Positions 61,195 to 62,514 of a DNA stretch of 62,514 nucleotides are shown piece by piece. Each line of letters begins with the position of its first letter. The stretch's first letter is position 1. The stretch comes from JAAYPI01 sp036734385. GTDB lineage: Bacteria; Bacteroidota; Bacteroidia; Bacteroidales; Paludibacteraceae. Both the position numbers and the translations under genes were made by a program. The stretch is taken from positions 1 to 62,514 of the forward strand of contig DAIMYQ010000007.1 in assembly GCA_036734385.1 (NCBI GenBank), written 5' to 3'. Under the pieces are notes generated by a model. It did not search any database. It saw only the letters and a program-made list of their open reading frames with translations, and was not told the DNA's origin.

Positions 61195-61971
61195 TTACAA
61201 ACCTTTTAATTTTGCTTCATTCCAAAGTTCATCCATTTCGGATAATGTCATATTCGACAGATTTAGCCCTCTCTTTTTAGTTTCTGATTCTACATAATTA
61301 AATCTGCGGATAAACTTTTGATTGGTACGCTCTAAAGCATTATCAGGGTTTATATTGTACAACCGTGCTGCATTGATTAAGCTAAAAAAAAGGTCTCCGA
61401 ATTCAGCTTCCATTTGATCTTCGTTTTGATCATCAATTTCCTTGTTCAATTCAGTTATTTCTTCTTGAACCTTGATCCAAACATCTTCTTTTTTGTTCCA
61501 ATCAAACCCTGCACTTCTGGCCTTATCTTGTATCCTATGTGCTTTTATCATGGAAGGAAGTCCATCAGGAACTCCACCTAAAATAGTTTTGTTTCCATCT
61601 TTTTCCTTTAATTTTAATTGTTCCCAATTTTTTTCTACCTGTAGAGAGGTGTTTGCTTCTACGTTTCCAAAAATATGGGGATGACGAAATATTAGTTTTT
61701 CGGACAAGGATTTACATACTTCTGCGATATCAAATTCTTTTTTTTCTTCCGCGATTTTGGCATAAAACAGTATGTGTAATAGTATATCTCCCAATTCCTT
61801 TTTTATATCCCCGGAATTTTGTTTCAGGATGGCATCTGATAACTCAAAAGTTTCTTCTATTGTCAATACTCTCAAACTTTCATTTGTTTGTTTCTTGTCC
61901 CAAGGACACTTCTGTCTTAATTCATCGAATATCTCCAATGTCTTTTGAAAAGCTTCTAATTTTTCTTTCAT
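61195..61971 (-). CDS. mazG: Nucleoside triphosphate pyrophosphohydrolase MazG
   Basis: Hydrolyses NTPs and dNTPs to NMPs and PPi, cleaning aberrant nucleotides and lowering ppGpp. The 258-aa protein has two MazG domains. The first is LRQKCPWDKKQTNESLR near 17, with EETFELSDAIL and KKELGDILLHILFYAKIAEE; the second holds EFGDLFFSLINAARLYNIN near 200. The magnesium-binding Glu/Asp set is intact in both. The start MKEKLEAFQKTL matches relatives; 18 extra upstream codons of a longer frame are not conserved-looking. Confidence 0.94.
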   Translation of the reverse strand: MKEKLEAFQKTLEIFDELRQKCPWDKKQTNESLRVLTIEETFELSDAILKQNSGDIKKELGDILLHILFYAKIAEEKKEFDIAEVCKSLSEKLIFRHPHIFGNVEANTSLQVEKNWEQLKLKEKDGNKTILGGVPDGLPSMIKAHRIQDKARSAGFDWNKKEDVWIKVQEEITELNKEIDDQNEDQMEAEFGDLFFSLINAARLYNINPDNALERTNQKFIRRFNYVESETKKRGLNLSNMTLSEMDELWNEAKLKGL

Positions 61972-62445
61972 ATTTTTTATGGTGGGTGAAAGCACAAAAC
62001 TCGCAAATAATATTTTGGTATACAATATTTAGCGGGAATAAAAATCATTTTTCTGGGGAAAAATATAGTATCGATTTAAATATTCAATTTTAAGAGGCCT
62101 ATAAATTGATTATTTAATTGTTTATCAATGTCTTATATTCATTTTTATTGTTTAATAATTATCTAAAATAGAAATTGACAAAAATATACCTCCCAAAACA
62201 AATAAAATGGTGGAGTATAGTTTCCATTTTTATACATTTGTAACAATTAAGAAGAAAATTAATCAAATAAGAAGATATTTAATTTTTATTGTTTAATTTT
62301 TTGACGTCTTTGTGAATGCGTTTTACGATTGTAATCAAACGTCAAACGACCTCAATGTCTTCCAACTATTTTATTGTATAAAATACTATAAATCATTTAT
62401 TTATAGTGTTTTTCTAAACCATAAGTTTATAATTTTACATACAAT
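61972..62445. other. AT-rich non-coding stretch with a possible small RNA
   Basis: About 470 bases without a credible ORF. Visible elements on the plus strand are a -7 box TACATTTG (62233-62240, no good -33), an 8-bp stem TTTGACGT/ACGTCAAA (62300-62307 with 62339-62346) enclosing a small TTAC/GTAA hairpin, and a strong terminator at 62380-62412. Together they would define a transcript of about 165 nt (62246-62412). It does not resemble any RNA family I can name; it may instead be eroded coding sequence upstream of the galE-like fragment. Confidence 0.35.
62380..62412 (+). terminator. Intrinsic terminator before the galE-like fragment
   Basis: A 14-bp stem with one G-U (62380-62393 with 62399-62412), a 5-base loop and a T run. 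No plus-strand gene is known upstream within the window, so it either ends a small RNA or a minus-strand transcript coming from beyond the edge. Confidence 0.65.
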
Positions 62446-62514
62446 ATGAAAAATGCCCATATATTTAATGAAAATAAAATAGAGGGAGTTATTCATTTTG
62501 CAGCATTAAAAGCA
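62446..62514 (+). pseudogene. GalE-like fragment, N-terminus missing, runs off the window
   Basis: The last 23 codons from an ATG read MKNAHIFNENKIEG then VIHFAALKA, matching UDP-glucose 4-epimerase around residues 65-90 (the DGVIHFAGLKAVGES region that follows strand 4). The first 65 or so residues of GalE, with the NAD-binding GGxGxIG, are absent: an in-frame TAA lies at 62422-62424 and no GGAGYIG-like sequence occurs in any plus frame of the preceding 400 bases. It is either a 5'-truncated gene or a remnant; the rest lies outside the window. Confidence 0.55.

Overview
This is a low-GC (roughly one third G+C) stretch of a Bacteroidales chromosome, written as a scaffold with two 100-N gaps. 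The assignment rests on several things seen together: a PorT-type outer-membrane protein (type IX secretion), DUF4293, DUF4296 and DUF5606 proteins, a lipid-anchored TamA-like Omp85 protein, the gyrA-TPR and ileS-dksA-lspA-DUF4296 gene orders, and almost no Shine-Dalgarno sequences. In their place the Bacteroidetes promoter box TAnnTTTG precedes at least eighteen transcription units. No CCA is encoded on the one tRNA-Asn whose 3' end is visible, which fits the CCA-adding enzyme gene present here. I place it only to order level, as an anaerobic amino-acid fermenter.

Layout. 0-0.7 kb: two tRNA-Asn genes (one cut by the window edge) and a decayed metallophosphoesterase. 0.7-12 kb: clpC, gyrA with a TPR protein, an AddB-like nuclease containing gap 1, and an ABC-F ATPase. 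12-21 kb: B12-dependent ribonucleotide reductase, nitroreductase, MscS channel, a tyrosine phenol-lyase/tryptophanase family enzyme, valS, and a small membrane-anchored protein. 21-30 kb: gdhA-nfnA-nfnB, a DUF5606 gene, iorB/iorA and dnaB. 30-38 kb: ispE, ogt, rlmD, prs, glyA, ftsK, usp. 38-50 kb: hisS containing gap 2, porT, cca, a lipoprotein, thioredoxin, pyrG, yidC, grpE, dnaJ, mnmA, tRNA-Arg. 50-62 kb: tamL-like gene, an rRNA methyltransferase, a shrunken amidohydrolase-like ORF, DUF4296, lspA, a dksA-like gene, ileS, DUF4293, an Ala/Pro-rich lipoprotein, an acyl-CoA ligase, mazG. The last 0.5 kb is mostly non-coding and ends in a 5'-truncated galE-like fragment.

How the genes work together. 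The 16.6-28 kb part reads as amino-acid catabolism with redox balancing. A Tpl/TnaA-type lyase and the indolepyruvate oxidoreductase IorAB act on aromatic amino acids or their keto acids. GdhA deaminates glutamate, and NfnAB would exchange electrons between ferredoxin, NADH and NADPH. The rest is core information processing, protein quality control, envelope assembly and nucleotide metabolism.

I found no phage, transposon, CRISPR array, toxin-antitoxin or defence system, and no convincing undescribed multi-gene system. The points most worth checking are: an ORF that looks like an amidohydrolase without its catalytic barrel; the Tpl-like enzyme that keeps the tyrosine phenol-lyase signature residues but lacks the arginine near PLP; an 11-bp inverted repeat enclosing the pyrG promoter box; a probably leaderless ABC-F gene; an IorA without its ferredoxin domain; and the decayed ends of the window.
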